Source: Sycon ciliatum
Taxonomy: Eukaryota; Porifera; Calcarea; Leucosolenida; Sycettidae
Reading direction: 5' to 3'
Length of the DNA stretch: 64,000 bases
Assembly: GCF_964019385.1 (NCBI RefSeq)
Contig: NC_088645.1
Location: 45,423,729 to 45,487,728, forward strand
Shown in pieces: positions 42,504-53,352 of the stretch (positions are counted from its first letter, which is position 1; every line of letters starts with the position of its first letter). Position numbers and translations under genes: made by a program. The notes beneath the pieces were generated by a model. The model worked only from the letters and a program-made list of their open reading frames with translations, was not told the origin of the DNA and ran no database searches.

Positions 42504-42917
42504 CCGCACTCACGCGATTAGAGCCCTCTCCTGAATAGTGCCCCCCCCCCCCCCGGCCCGGGCTTGTAACCCAGCGCATATGACACAGCGCATGTGCAAG
42601 TTTGGTATTCGTTTGCTAATGTAACGTTACTTGTCCATCTTATTCCCCTGGTGATTTCAGGATCAAATCGCAGTTCTTGTTGCAGCTGAGTCGTGATAGT
42701 TTACAGTAAACTTCCGGGTCTGTTATTCTTTGCTTTCTTTGTTTATTATGCTTGATGGGGTAAATGTACCAGCACTGAAAACATAGTACCCTCTCTTGAA
42801 TAGTACCCTCTCTTGAATAGTGCACTCTCTTGAATAGTGCCCTCTCTTGAATAGTAGCCCATCTGTGAAGGACGTTGAAAAAACATTGCCTCAGGGGCAC
42901 TAATCACGCGAGTACGG
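42504..42917. mobile_element. Foldback-type element with 17 bp subterminal repeats, copy 4
   Basis: Ends CCGCACTCACGCGATTAG and CTAATCACGCGAGTACGG. Left 17-mer array reduced to one or two units, right array about four, followed on the left by a run of 16 C. Confidence 0.75.
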
Positions 42918-42955
42918 AAAGTTCAGGATCAGAAAAGATATACAAAACCATACTA

Positions 42956-43133
42956 CCGTATTTTCCGGAGTATTACGCACTTTAGATGTGCTATTTTAGG
43001 CCCTAAATCGCAGGTGCGCACCATGCTCCGGATATGAAATGCATGTACTTCAATGAAGATTGAAGTGCGCACCCCCAATGAAGATTGGGGGTGCGCGTTA
43101 TACAAAGGTGCGCACTATACTCCAAATATACGG
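42956..43133. mobile_element. Tc1/mariner-type MITE (178 bp)
   Basis: Splits the intron motif CATACTAGTAGCAC at TA, giving TA on both sides (42954-42955, 43134-43135). Inverted ends CCGTATTTTCCGGAGTAT and its imperfect complement. TA duplication is the mark of Tc1/mariner/pogo elements. Confidence 0.75.
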
Positions 43134-43183
43134 TAGTAGCACTGAAACAAACAAATTGCTTTAATAATCGTATTTTTAGATAT

Positions 43184-43500
43184 TACAAACATCTTGAAAG
43201 TTTTTGTCTTCACAAGTATACTTTCAAGCCTTCTCGTCAGGTGAAATACAGGCAAGGGAAAAGGAACAGGAACAGTGGATTAAATACAGTAAGAAGGTGG
43301 TAAAACAGCGCAAAAAAAGAAGATAGCTAAAGTAAACAGCGAAAATTGCAATAATGATACAAAGGTGCAAATGCGAGAAAACTCAATAAGCGTGACATGT
43401 AGTGCGACAACCAGAGACAACCACTAGACATACATGTAACTAACGAGCCTGAAGTGTGTCCTTTTTATGAGTATTATCGCATTTTTGTCTCAGAGGAAAC
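43184..43500. mobile_element. Unclassified insertion with 13 bp target duplication
   Basis: TATTTTTAGATAT occurs at 43171-43183 and 43501-43513, and sister introns have it once. The 317 bp between have no inverted ends and no clear A-tail. A 13 bp duplication favours a SINE/LINE-type retroposon, but no tRNA-like or LINE-like part is recognised. Confidence 0.6.
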
Positions 43501-43991
43501 TATTTTTAGATATAAAAGGATTAACAAACATTCTCTTCAGGGAGTAGCCAAGATCTCTTTCAAAGAGGCTCCCATCCATCTAGTTTCTCAATGCCAAGTA
43601 TCAAATCACTGTGGGGAAACACATCTTTTAAGCTCTCACTCGTCTTGATATAAGCAGAGAGATCGTTTTAAATCAAAGAATTGTGGATTTTGTAAGTTTA
43701 CATGTGGTGAGCTACACCAATCGAATATTGCAAGCTGTACATCATTCACTTGACCAGCACGTAACTGATGACCTGCGTTTGAGCTGCACCTCATTTTCAG
43801 ATGAAAGACAGGAATGTGACGTTATGGAAGAGTCTGCCATCACCGTACACTCATTACACTACATTAGATAATGTACAGGCAGATCTTGTGGTATACATGT
43901 CATGTAATGTGAATCAAGAATAGAACACCTCCACAACACAATGTCGTATGCCTGCACTTCATTGCACTGGTAACTGAAACAGTCAGCTTGC

Positions 43992-44303
43992 CTCATCCCT
44001 TGCGTTTGGGTCTGCACCGCTGGATAGCAACAGCTCCACCCTTCTGACACCCCAGCCACTCTGCGCAGTACTGTACAAGCAGAACTATTCGTCTGGAATT
44101 TAATTTTGTCTTTTTCGTCCAACGAGCTGTTGGACTAAATTAAATGCTGGACTAATATTAATTTGTCCAGCTTTTCAATACACTCTTATGATCCATGGAC
44201 GAAATTTACAACCGGACGAACTCCCTTTCTTTGGAGTTGGACGAAATTATTGACCGACGAAATTTTCTGCTTATACAGTATAATATAGAGGTGTCTTTTG
44301 ACA
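43992..44303 (-). pseudogene. Ankyrin-repeat exon O, split by a MITE
   Basis: The exon parts are 43992-44070 and 44281-44303, together 102 bp including one copy of the target. Donor is the GC type (GAG|GCAAGC); the acceptor CCTTCAG is intact. The MITE at 44071-44278 lies inside codons for the first ankyrin helix, so the repeat is broken unless the insert is spliced out. It is otherwise like exon D and the plus-strand exon at 58224. Confidence 0.8.
44071..44278. mobile_element. MITE (208 bp) inserted in an ankyrin exon
   Basis: Flanked by TA on both sides. Inverted ends CTGTACAAGCAGAA and its near-complement (TTCTGCTTATACAG). Inside are several inverted TTCGTC/GACGAA motifs. TA target and short ends suggest a Tc1/mariner relative. 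Confidence 0.75.
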
Positions 44304-44347
44304 CTGAAGGTTGCGAGCAAATGGAATTGGCCATACAGTACTGTCCG

Positions 44348-44592
44348 GCAACGGAGCGCCGAAGGACGGAGCGCCGAAGGACGGAGCGCCGAAGGACGGA
44401 GCGCCGAAGGACGGAGCGCCCAAGTACGGAGCGCCCAAGAACGGAGCGCCCAAGAACGGAGCGCCCAAGAACGGAGCGCCCAAGAACGGAGCGCCCAAGA
44501 ACGGAGCGCCCAAGTACGGAGCGCCCAAGAACGGAGCGCCCAAGTACGGAGCGCCCAAGAACAGAGCGCCCAGGAACGGAGCGCCAGGCTCC
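44348..44592. repeat. 15 bp GC-rich minisatellite array 2 (short)
   Basis: About 16 units, first the GCCGAAGGAC variant then the GCCCAAGAAC/GCCCAAGTAC variants, in the same order as in array 1. It is the left-arm counterpart of the 2 kb array at 56165. The ORFs over it are repeat artefacts. Confidence 0.95.
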
Positions 44593-44789
44593 GTTCTTGG
44601 GCCAGGCTAGTATTTCATCAAGCACAGCATAACAATGTATACACGGTGACTGAACTGCGCATACACTGTAATACATGAAAATAAGAACGGTCTAGGCTAG
44701 GAGGCTGACCCTCCAGTTCTTCGGCGACCGACAGCACTGCATACACCAAGTTCGGAATCAGAAAAGATATAGGTTACACTCAGTATGGC

Positions 44790-45120
44790 ATAATTTCTCT
44801 ATTTGTCGTCACTGTCTCTATATGGCATCACCTGTTTACTTCGTGCCTATACGGCTTAACTGCGACTTTCTCTATATAACTCCAGTTCATTCTCTATATA
44901 ACTCCAGACGCGACTTTCCCTATATATCTCCACTCGGGTTGAGACTTTCTCTGTATGACTCCAACTCAGGTTTTGTATGGAGAAGTTGGCAATCTGAGTT
45001 GGAGTCATACAGAAAAAGTCTCAACCTACCAACTTATAATAGAGAAAGTCGCAGTGAAGCCATATAGGCACGAAGTAAACAGGTGATGACATATAGAGAC
45101 AGTGAACACATACAGAGAGC
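44790..45120. mobile_element. Hairpin MITE, left-arm copy
   Basis: CACTGTCTCTATATGGCATCACCTG at the left is mirrored by CAGGTGATGACATATAGAGACAGTG at the right, with further mirrored CGACTTTCTCTATAT motifs inside. The inverted counterpart lies at 55670-55990 in the right arm. Confidence 0.7.
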
Positions 45121-45306
45121 TGGTGGAATACTGAGTGCTACATATATACAACACCATACTGCAGTCCTGGCCAGAGAAATCCAACCTGATAAATACAACA
45201 GAGCCTGGTGCTACACAGCGCTAGCATCACACACACACACCACTGTGCGCGCTGGAGTACGGCACTAGTCTTTACTCATTAGGTCGGATTTCTCTGGTCA
45301 GAACTA

Positions 45307-46648
45307 ACGTCAGGCGAAATAGCATGTCATCGTACATTTGAGATCAGCGGGAAGAAGATGACGACGTCCACTAATTTAGTATCTGTGCACACGAATCTGC
45401 TGTGTGTGTGACTCTGTGTGTCAGCTATGATATCATCTTCTGTGGTTCCATGCCTAGCATGTACGTCAGAACCATCCTGCAAAGTTTGAATGACGTAGGT
45501 TGAGCGATCGCTCCGCGAAATATACTTTTTGAAATTCTCTTCATAGTATATCTTCCACCATTGAAATTTCGAATTTCTTCAAAAAAAGTGCTGAGAGGGG
45601 TGGCTTGCAACCTCGATATGGATTGTTCCAGGCATGCTTTGGAGCCATCTTCTGTTGAAGTAGTGGTGGGGATCTGCCCTGCAACTGCTACAACAAAAAA
45701 TGATTCGATCTGAGAAAGGGTGAGACCGCGAATCTCGGTTGAATATTGAGTATTTCAAGCCTTTTCACGACGAAGATGGAGTTCTTTTTGGAGATGGACG
45801 TCGCGGCAAAGGACATGGTGTCCGACGTCTGGCGTCTGGTGAAGCCAGGGATCATTTGTCCAGTCAGGTTGGCAGCCTAACCGTCGGTAAGCTTGTGTTT
45901 GGATCCCGTTCTGCTCGATGTGGTAGATCACAAACAATTTGATATTGCACAAATTGATCTCAGCATCGTGCGTACGGTATTTTTATATTCAGAAAATCCC
46001 AAAGTGTCTCTGTGTGGCCGTCCTATGCCACAAGAAACTCCAATCAGGCTCCTATGTCCTCTGCCTTCATGATTGAATGTCCACTTCGTTTGAACAACGA
46101 ACACAACAATCGAGGACGGCTTTGCAATGAAAAATACAGCTATACTGGAGCTGAAAAAAAGAAGAAAAAAACGTGCTCAGGATGAGACTCGAGTACACGC
46201 ATACTCTCCCAGCAGGTGAAACGCAAATTTTTGTGAAAAATGCGTGACGCCGACTGACCAGTAATTTCGCCTGACGTTGATGACATAGAGTTTTACTGTT
46301 TCCCTGGTAAACTAACAAAACAGCCCAGTAGACCAAGGGGTCTGTAACTTGGAGGTCCAGTGAGGAGAGATACGCTTGTACTAGAGTTAGTACTTACATT
46401 TGAGAGCACAGGCTTTCCATAATCAGCATCAGAAAACAATCGCACCCGGTCGACCGTCTGCAGCCTTGGATGAAGATACTGTTGGTGACAAATCATTAAA
46501 AAGCAGAGAATACGAGTCACAGTGAAAAAAAAAGAAAAAAACGTGCTCAGGATGAGACTTGAGTACACGCATACTCTCCCAGCAGGTGAAACGCAAATTT
46601 TTGTGAAAAATGCGTGACACCGACTGACCAGTAATTTCGCCTGACGGT
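45307..46648. mobile_element. GTCAGGCGAAAT-type element carrying extra cargo
   Basis: Flanked by AGAACTA at 45300-45306 and 46649-46655, absent from the right arm, which shows one AGAACTA-like target. It comprises a complete 970 bp copy of the element seen at 1079-2049, then 220 bp of unrelated sequence with an exon-like segment, then a second copy of the element's right end (46510-46648). The structure looks like a composite formed by end duplication around captured DNA. Confidence 0.75.
46398..46478 (-). CDS. Candidate captured host exon inside the MITE
   Basis: On the minus strand, 81 bp (27 codons) lie between a good acceptor (TTTGTCACCAACAG) and donor (AAT|GTAAGT). The exon is phase 0 at both ends and reads YLHPRLQTVDRVRLFSDADY then GKPVLSN. 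Length, borders and open frame suggest a real exon from elsewhere in the genome. The parent gene is not recognised. Confidence 0.45.
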
Positions 46649-46655
46649 AGAACTA

Positions 46656-47186
46656 AGTAGCACAGAAACAAACATGGCGTTTGAATGTTTGCATGTTCTT
46701 GAAGGGAATACATTAAAGTTGGGGTCCAGTGAAGAACGTAAAATTTAATGTCAGTGCCTGGGGAGTTTGGGACGCTGCGTTGAAATGTCTGTGTCCAAGG
46801 AGACTGCAGTCCATAGTTTGTCATATATTCCCAATCGAACGTGAGCGCGCAGCGTACCCAATCCGGTGACAACGTCATAGTGTGCAGCCAAGTACACTAT
46901 AACCTGGTGTAAGCGACCTCTCGTTTTAGTAACCACCTGCTCTTAACGACCGTTTTTCCATGCACGGACAGTTCTACACAGACACTGTGGGACCTGGTTC
47001 TAAAGACCACCTGGCTTTAACGTCCGCTTTTCCTTGCACCGTGGGGTGGTCGCTTAAACTAGGTTTTACGGTAGCACCAAATGTAAATTTCCACAATCCA
47101 ACCTCTTCTCAATGGGCATGAGACATACCGCTCAGTGTCAGCACCCTCGCCTCTCACATTAAACTTCCAGACGAATACATACATTA
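46656..47186. repeat. Left inverted-duplication arm, piece outside the LINE
   Basis: Reverse complement of about 54890-55440. It contains interspersed repeat sequence with direct and mirrored motifs (CACTATAACCTGGTGTAAGCG; AAACTAGGTTTTACGG). No gene is seen. Confidence 0.7.
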
Positions 47187-50131
47187 TACCACATTTCGTC
47201 GCGACCGACCACCTCATGATAACAAATCCGGTACGGCAACCAGAGGATATGGTGGAGTTGCGATTCTTGTCCGGCAAAATCGCTTCGGAAGAGTCCAAGT
47301 TCGCGACGACCTTGCTCGTCCGACCTGTGAATCCGTATGGGTTGAGCTTCACCCAATCTTAGGCTCCCCGACACCCATCCTCGTCTGCTGTACCTACCGT
47401 CCGCCCTCAGTCAAAACCACGGAAATAGACCACTTCTGTGATATGCTAGCTAGTGCTTTGGTAATCGTTCCCATGTCATCGTACCATGTCATAATGGCTG
47501 GGGACTTCAACAGTAAGCACAAACGGTGGTGCCCATCGGATTTAACGTGTCCTGCTGGGGCGGCACTTTTTCGCACCCTTACCTGCTTCGGTTTGGATCA
47601 GCTGGTGCAGAGTCCAACGCACACAACATCTTCCGGAACACAGTCATGTCTAGACCTTGTCTTCACGAACCAACCCCTGCTGGCGACGGACGTTCACACA
47701 GCTTGCGCTCTTGGCTCCTCGGACCATCTCATGGTTTCATGCCAGTTCGCCGTCTCATTGCCCTCGGATCCAGACCTGCCACTTCCTTCTCGCAAACCGT
47801 TCCCATATCGCTTCCGTCGAGTTCCCTCTCAGTGCTGGGACTCTATGAACGCTGATTTCTCCTGCCACGACTGGTCGTTTCTGCAACCAGAAGGCTCTCC
47901 AACTGTTGACGCCGCGGTAGATCACTTTGCAGCCGTCCTTGAACGAGGGTTCCAACAGCACCTCTCTAACTTTGCTATCGGCTACAACAACCGGAAACAT
48001 TCCAACCCAACATCCTCGACATCTAGTCCCCCATGGGTGACACGGTCCCTCGTATCTGAAGTGAAGCGCAAGCGTGATCTTTTCAGCATCTACAAGAAAT
48101 TCCCAACGCCGGTTAACCGGGAGGCTTACCGAGTTCAACGCAACTTCGTCAAGCACCTTTCTCGTACCTCACACCGCTCCTTTCTAAACTCTCTTTCTGC
48201 AACACTCTCCTCCCCCGATCGCCCATCACTCCACCAATTCATTCGCAACCAGTGCCGCGGGACCTCCCGCGCGCCAATCCAGTACCTGACGGACTCCCAT
48301 GGCAACCGCCAGCACGATGTGAAGGCGATTGCAGACACACTGAACAAGCAGTTTGTTTCATCCGGCATTCCGGAAGATCCGAATTGGGTCATTCCATCGC
48401 TGTCCCCAGCCCCTGAACTTAGCGCACCACTCACACGCGTCGTTACCACGACTGCTACCGTCTGTAAGCACCTCAAACTCCTGAAGAATTGTAAGTCCCC
48501 TGGCGAAGATGGCATACCCAATGAGGTTCTCAAATGGCTTGCGCCATCTCTGTCCTATCCCTTGTGCCTGCTCTTTAACATGTCATATCGTACAGGAGTA
48601 TTTCCGTCCGTCTGGAAATCTGCTGTTATCGTCCCGATCTATAAGAAAGGCCAACGCTCTCAGGCTGGCAACTACAGACCAATCTCTCTCCTTCCCGCTG
48701 TGTCCAAGGTCTGTGAACGTATTTTCTTTGAGTCTCTGTACTGCCACGTCACCCCAGCGCTTTCACCATCTCAATCCGGTTTCTGCCGTGGAGACTCCAC
48801 AACTTTCCAACTAACACGTCTAGTACAAGACATCTACACCCAGCGGAACCTCAGGCGGCATGTTGGCATCGTGTTCTTTGACCTAGCGAAAGCTTTCGAC
48901 ACCGTCTGGCATCGTGGTCTGCTTGCAAAGCTAGAGTCCGTCTTCTTGGTACACGGTCCAGCCCTGCAATGGCTCTCATCCTATCTTTCCTGCCGCCACC
49001 AGACTGTCAGAGTATCTACCTCCCTATCAGACCCATTACTAGTCGTGTCTGGGGTACCCCAGGGGTCCATACTTGGGCCGCTCCTATTTCTACTGTACGT
49101 TAATGACTTGCCAGCCCTTGTACCAAATGTAAGTCTTTTTGCTGACGACACTGCTCTGATGTGCTCCGACAGCTCGGCAGACAACCTCACGGCCTCCATG
49201 CAGTCCGGGGTCAACGCTACAGTAACATGGATGGAAACCTGGAAACTGAAGCCTAACCTCGCCAAAACCGAGGCCATGTTCTTCTCTCCCTCGCCCCCCA
49301 CTCAACTTCTGTATTTTCCTGGTCTAAATAGTACACCTATTAAAGTTGTTAACGAGCACAAGCACCTGGGCGTTATTCTCGACCGCCAACTCTCCTGGTC
49401 TCCACAAGTCCAGTCTGTGTGCAAGCGTGCGAGTGCGTCCTTAGGTATGCTACAACCCCACTGCCAACACTTGAATGATAACTGCAGAAAATTGTTCTTT
49501 AAGTCGTACATTTTGCCTATATTTGACTATTGCGATATAGCTTGGTGCGGGTTGTCTCAGACTTTACTCCACAGACTGGAGGTACATCAACGCTTGCTTC
49601 TGAAAATTCTGTTTCGAAAAGACCAAACATTTGCCTCCCTTTGTCTTTATAAACTTGCTTCCACGCACCCTCTTCTTGCCCGACATCAGCAGCATCTTTG
49701 TATCCTTGTGCAAAAAATCTTCCTAGCCCAAGTCCCGAAACATATTGCCAAGTACAACTGGTTTGTTACCACTAGACCAACACGCAATGCCTTATCACTG
49801 CCCCGAGCTAGTTCCTCTCTGTTTTTGAAATCCCCTTTCTTCTCAGCATACTCCCTTTGGTCTAACCTGCCTACTAGCATCAAGACATGCCAGGATATCA
49901 GGAAATTCACAGTCCAGCTTTCCACACTGTCTCATCCGAAGTGATCCCATGTATTATTAATGTGCCTCCCTTTCTTTTTCTCTCCCTATCTCCTTTCCCT
50001 CTCTGACAGCATCTTTCTTTTTTTTTTTTTTCCATTTTAGCTTGCCGTGGTTGGCTATCACCTGACCTCTCATGTTTATTGGCAGTCTTCGGACGGGCCA
50101 GGAGATGTTGAATAAATAAATAAATAAATAA
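47187..50131 (+). mobile_element. 5'-truncated LINE (CR1/Jockey-like) with (AAAT)n tail
   Basis: Interrupts the sequence ATACATACATTAAGAAGGGAGG, which is intact in the right arm near 54890. ATTA repeats at each end, and the 3' end is AATAAATAAATAAATAAATA. The insert starts inside the endonuclease domain and includes the full RT. It is present only in the left arm. Confidence 0.88.
47188..49944 (+). CDS. LINE ORF2: endonuclease (partial) and reverse transcriptase
   Basis: The frame is open from the truncation point for 919 codons, with no native start; the first Met is at 47443. The endonuclease part has ATRGYGGVAILV (from about 47239), CCTYRPP, AGDFNSKH and SSDHLMV, the C-terminal half of an apurinic-type nuclease. 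RT follows with fingers (NCKSPGEDGIPNEVL), NYRPISLL, motif A FFDLAKAFDT, GVPQGSILGPLLF and FADD at 49138-49149. No internal stop or frameshift is seen, so it was inserted recently. Missing its N-terminus, it should not be autonomous. Confidence 0.9.
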   Translation, partial: TTFRRDRPPHDNKSGTATRGYGGVAILVRQNRFGRVQVRDDLARPTCESVWVELHPILGSPTPILVCCTYRPPSVKTTEIDHFCDMLASALVIVPMSSYHVIMAGDFNSKHKRWCPSDLTCPAGAALFRTLTCFGLDQLVQSPTHTTSSGTQSCLDLVFTNQPLLATDVHTACALGSSDHLMVSCQFAVSLPSDPDLPLPSRKPFPYRFRRVPSQCWDSMNADFSCHDWSFLQPEGSPTVDAAVDHFAAVLERGFQQHLSNFAIGYNNRKHSNPTSSTSSPPWVTRSLVSEVKRKRDLFSIYKKFPTPVNREAYRVQRNFVKHLSRTSHRSFLNSLSATLSSPDRPSLHQFIRNQCRGTSRAPIQYLTDSHGNRQHDVKAIADTLNKQFVSSGIPEDPNWVIPSLSPAPELSAPLTRVVTTTATVCKHLKLLKNCKSPGEDGIPNEVLKWLAPSLSYPLCLLFNMSYRTGVFPSVWKSAVIVPIYKKGQRSQAGNYRPISLLPAVSKVCERIFFESLYCHVTPALSPSQSGFCRGDSTTFQLTRLVQDIYTQRNLRRHVGIVFFDLAKAFDTVWHRGLLAKLESVFLVHGPALQWLSSYLSCRHQTVRVSTSLSDPLLVVSGVPQGSILGPLLFLLYVNDLPALVPNVSLFADDTALMCSDSSADNLTASMQSGVNATVTWMETWKLKPNLAKTEAMFFSPSPPTQLLYFPGLNSTPIKVVNEHKHLGVILDRQLSWSPQVQSVCKRASASLGMLQPHCQHLNDNCRKLFFKSYILPIFDYCDIAWCGLSQTLLHRLEVHQRLLLKILFRKDQTFASLCLYKLASTHPLLARHQQHLCILVQKIFLAQVPKHIAKYNWFVTTRPTRNALSLPRASSSLFLKSPFFSAYSLWSNLPTSIKTCQDIRKFTVQLSTLSHPK

Positions 50132-50384
50132 ATTAAGAAGGGAGGTGGATTGTGCACATTTATATCTGGTGGCCTACTGTTTGAATCTTAGAGGCAGCCG
50201 TAATTCCATACACATAACAAACTACGGACGAGGTAGGTGCCCGGCGACATTTCTTGCGGGATACGACAAGGAGAGACAGAGAAACGAAAGACTCCATGGT
50301 GACAAAGAGATAGAGAGAGACAGAGACAGATAGAGACAGATAGAGACAGAGATACAGAGAGACAGAGAGACAGAGACATAGAGA

Positions 50385-50453
<69 letters not shown>

Positions 50454-51168
50454 TAAGAAAAGGGGCCCGGCACGGTAGCTATGGCACATATGGGTGCACA
50501 AGTAGCTAACCAGGGCAACAGTATGCTACGCTTGCAGGCTAGGAAAGGGACCCTGGAACACTTTCGGCGTTGATCTCCTACCCTCACTTCGCAGGGCACA
50601 ATGGCGCGGTAACTTCTGTTGCTTCTTCTCCATTATTTACACAGTTGCACCTTCTCCCCCCCCCCCCCCTCTCTCTCTCTCTCTCTGCAGAGAGGTGACA
50701 TGACTCGCATCTTTTTTAGGTACTACACTCTGCGTATATAATACTGCTCCTGTGTGGCTTGCACTGTATTTGTTGTTCTTATTACCTGATGATGGCCAAG
50801 TGCAGAAACGTTGTAAAATTAATAACGGGACTGGTTCGGATGGGCAAAACCTAGCGTAGCAACAATATTCGAAGGGCTCCAATTCAAAACGAGATAAATC
50901 CATTTTGTGGAAATTTCAGGAAAGGTTTTTTCATTTGTTCTTTTTCGGCCTGCACTGCAGTATCAATGACTTTTGTCGCGCTTTGCAGAAGAACACAAAC
51001 TTCAGACATCATTTTGACTGGGATGCATCGTGTTTTGACCCGTAAAACTGACACACAGACGTCCGTGGGGTGAAAACGAATTCTTTCGTGATAAAATACG
51101 CAACAGCTCGGGCTTGGTCTTTATCGCGTTTGAATAGGAGCCCTTCATGTATAGTCACAGAAACTTAC
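50132..51168. repeat. Left inverted-duplication arm, inner part
   Basis: Reverse complement of 53004-53345 plus 54313-54880. It includes a (GA)n tract at 50389-50451 and a G/C homopolymer run near 50658. A short open segment (50880-51010, minus strand, with SATKVIDTAVQAEKEQMKK in the mirrored copy) may be a second host exon but differs by one base between arms. Confidence 0.7.
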
Positions 51169-51396
51169 TTCCTTTACAGCTCCATCGTCTTGGACATCTC
51201 TGACCGCCTGGACAGCTCTACCCTCCAGATCAGAACCTTCTTCAGGATCATCTCCATCCGCCGGCGCACTGTTGGGAGCGTCCATGTCTACACTTTCTGC
51301 TGTGTTGTCTTGCACTTGGCTGGCCACAGAGATGGAAGTGGATGGTGATGCCGGGGTAGCTTCCAGGAATTCCGACACTGGTTGGACTAGAGCAGT
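51169..51396 (-). CDS. Candidate host exon, left-arm copy
   Basis: 228 bp, 76 codons, ending GAA|GTAAGT. Encodes an acidic, Ser/Ala/Asp-rich peptide (VSEFLEATPASPSTS..DMDAPNSAPADGDDPEEGSD in part). No domain is recognised. The mirrored copy at 52776-53003 has an AG acceptor (CTACACAG); this copy has CGG at that position, so its splicing is doubtful. Amino-acid differences between the copies are few and conservative. Confidence 0.4.
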
Positions 51397-51499
51397 CCGT
51401 GTAGCTGCAGACTACAGCACAGGACACCACACAGGAGAAACAGCATACTGAGATAAGAGGCACTCGGATGTGGTTCGAAGTATGGCAGATTTTGACACC

Positions 51500-51542
51500 A
51501 CAAGAGAGAGAGAGAGAGAGAAAGAGAAATAAAGAGAGAGAA

Positions 51543-51614
<72 letters not shown>
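51500..51614. repeat. (GA)n microsatellite abutting the gap
   Basis: Nearly pure GA repeats with some AAAGAGA variants, running directly into the run of N. Confidence 0.95.
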
Positions 51615-51814
51615 NNNNNNNNNNNNNNNNNNNNNNNNNNNNNNNNNNNNNNNNNNNNNNNNNNNNNNNNNNNNNNNNNNNNNNNNNNNNNNNNNNNNNN
51701 NNNNNNNNNNNNNNNNNNNNNNNNNNNNNNNNNNNNNNNNNNNNNNNNNNNNNNNNNNNNNNNNNNNNNNNNNNNNNNNNNNNNNNNNNNNNNNNNNNNN
51801 NNNNNNNNNNNNNN
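51615..51814. other. Assembly gap (200 N)
   Basis: Exactly 200 ambiguous bases. The size is probably a placeholder. It lies near the axis between the two arms of the inverted duplication. Confidence 0.97.
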
Positions 51815-51948
51815 GGTACAGACAGCAATGATGTTACAGGTATGTGGTGTGAGTGATGTGAGAACTTTTGGCGGAGACAAATAACACTAATCATCATTTT
51901 GTACTGCACTGGCTGTTGGTAGTGAGCGAATCCTTGCAGCAGAGAAAT

Positions 51949-52039
<91 letters not shown>

Positions 52040-52164
52040 AGAGGAAAAAGAGAGGAAGAGAGCTAGAAACACTCTAAATGCTTCCAGCGGCGCCGGTTTG
52101 GGGAGGGGGGGGGGAGGGCTACACGCTGTATGTGACTTTAGCGGTGCCGGAGCAGCAATACAAA
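51815..52164. other. Spacer of the inverted duplication, no gene
   Basis: Two unique stretches (51815-51945 and 52062-52164) separated by a (GA)n tract. The second contains a G-rich run near 52100. The long Ser/Leu and Arg/Glu ORFs across here are microsatellite artefacts. Confidence 0.6.
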
Positions 52165-52670
<506 letters not shown>

Positions 52671-52775
52671 GTGGTGTCAAAATCTGCCCTACTTCGAACC
52701 ACATCCGAGTGCCTCTTATCTCAGTATGCTGTTTCTCCTGTGTGGTGTCCTGTGCTGTAGTCTGCAGCTACACAG

Positions 52776-53003
52776 ACTGCTCCAGTCCAACCAGTGTCGG
52801 AATTCCTGGAAGCTACGCCGGCATCACCATCCACTTCCTTCTCTGTGGCCAGCCAAGTGCAAGACAACACAGCAGAAAGTGTAGACATGGACGCTCCCAA
52901 CAGTGCGCCGGCGTATGGAGATGATCCTGAAGATGGTTCTGATCTGGAGAGTAGAGCTGTCCAGGGGGTCGGAGATGTCCAAGACGATGGAGCTGTAAAG
53001 GAA
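52776..53003 (+). CDS. Candidate host exon, right-arm copy
   Basis: 228 bp between CTACACAG and GAA|GTAAGT, phase 0 at both ends. Acidic low-complexity peptide (VSEFLEATPASPSTS..VQDDGAVKE). The following intron-like sequence leads to an open segment (about 53154-53287) with SATKVIDTAVQAEKEQMKK, a possible helical next exon. No family recognised. Confidence 0.45.
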
Positions 53004-53352
53004 GTAAGTTTCTGTGACTATACATGAAGGGCTCCTATTCAAACGCGATAAAGACCAAGCCTGAGCTATTGCGTATTTTATCACGAAAGAATTCGTTTTC
53101 ACTCCACGGACGTCTGTGTGTCAGTTTTACGGGTCAAAACATGATGCATCCCAGTCAAATGATGTCTGAAGTTTGTGTTCTTCTGCAAAGCGCGACAAAA
53201 GTCATTGATACTGCAGTGCAGGCCGAAAAAGAACAAATGAAAAAACAGTTCCTGAAATTTCCACAAAATGGATTTATCTCTTTTTGAATTGGAGCCCTTC
53301 GAATATTGTTGCTACGCTAGGTTTTGCCCATCCGAACCAGTCCCGTTATTAT

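Noticed and set aside
47443..49944. LINE taken as a complete autonomous element
   Set aside because: The frame is open from the insertion border and begins inside the endonuclease domain, so the 5' part is missing.
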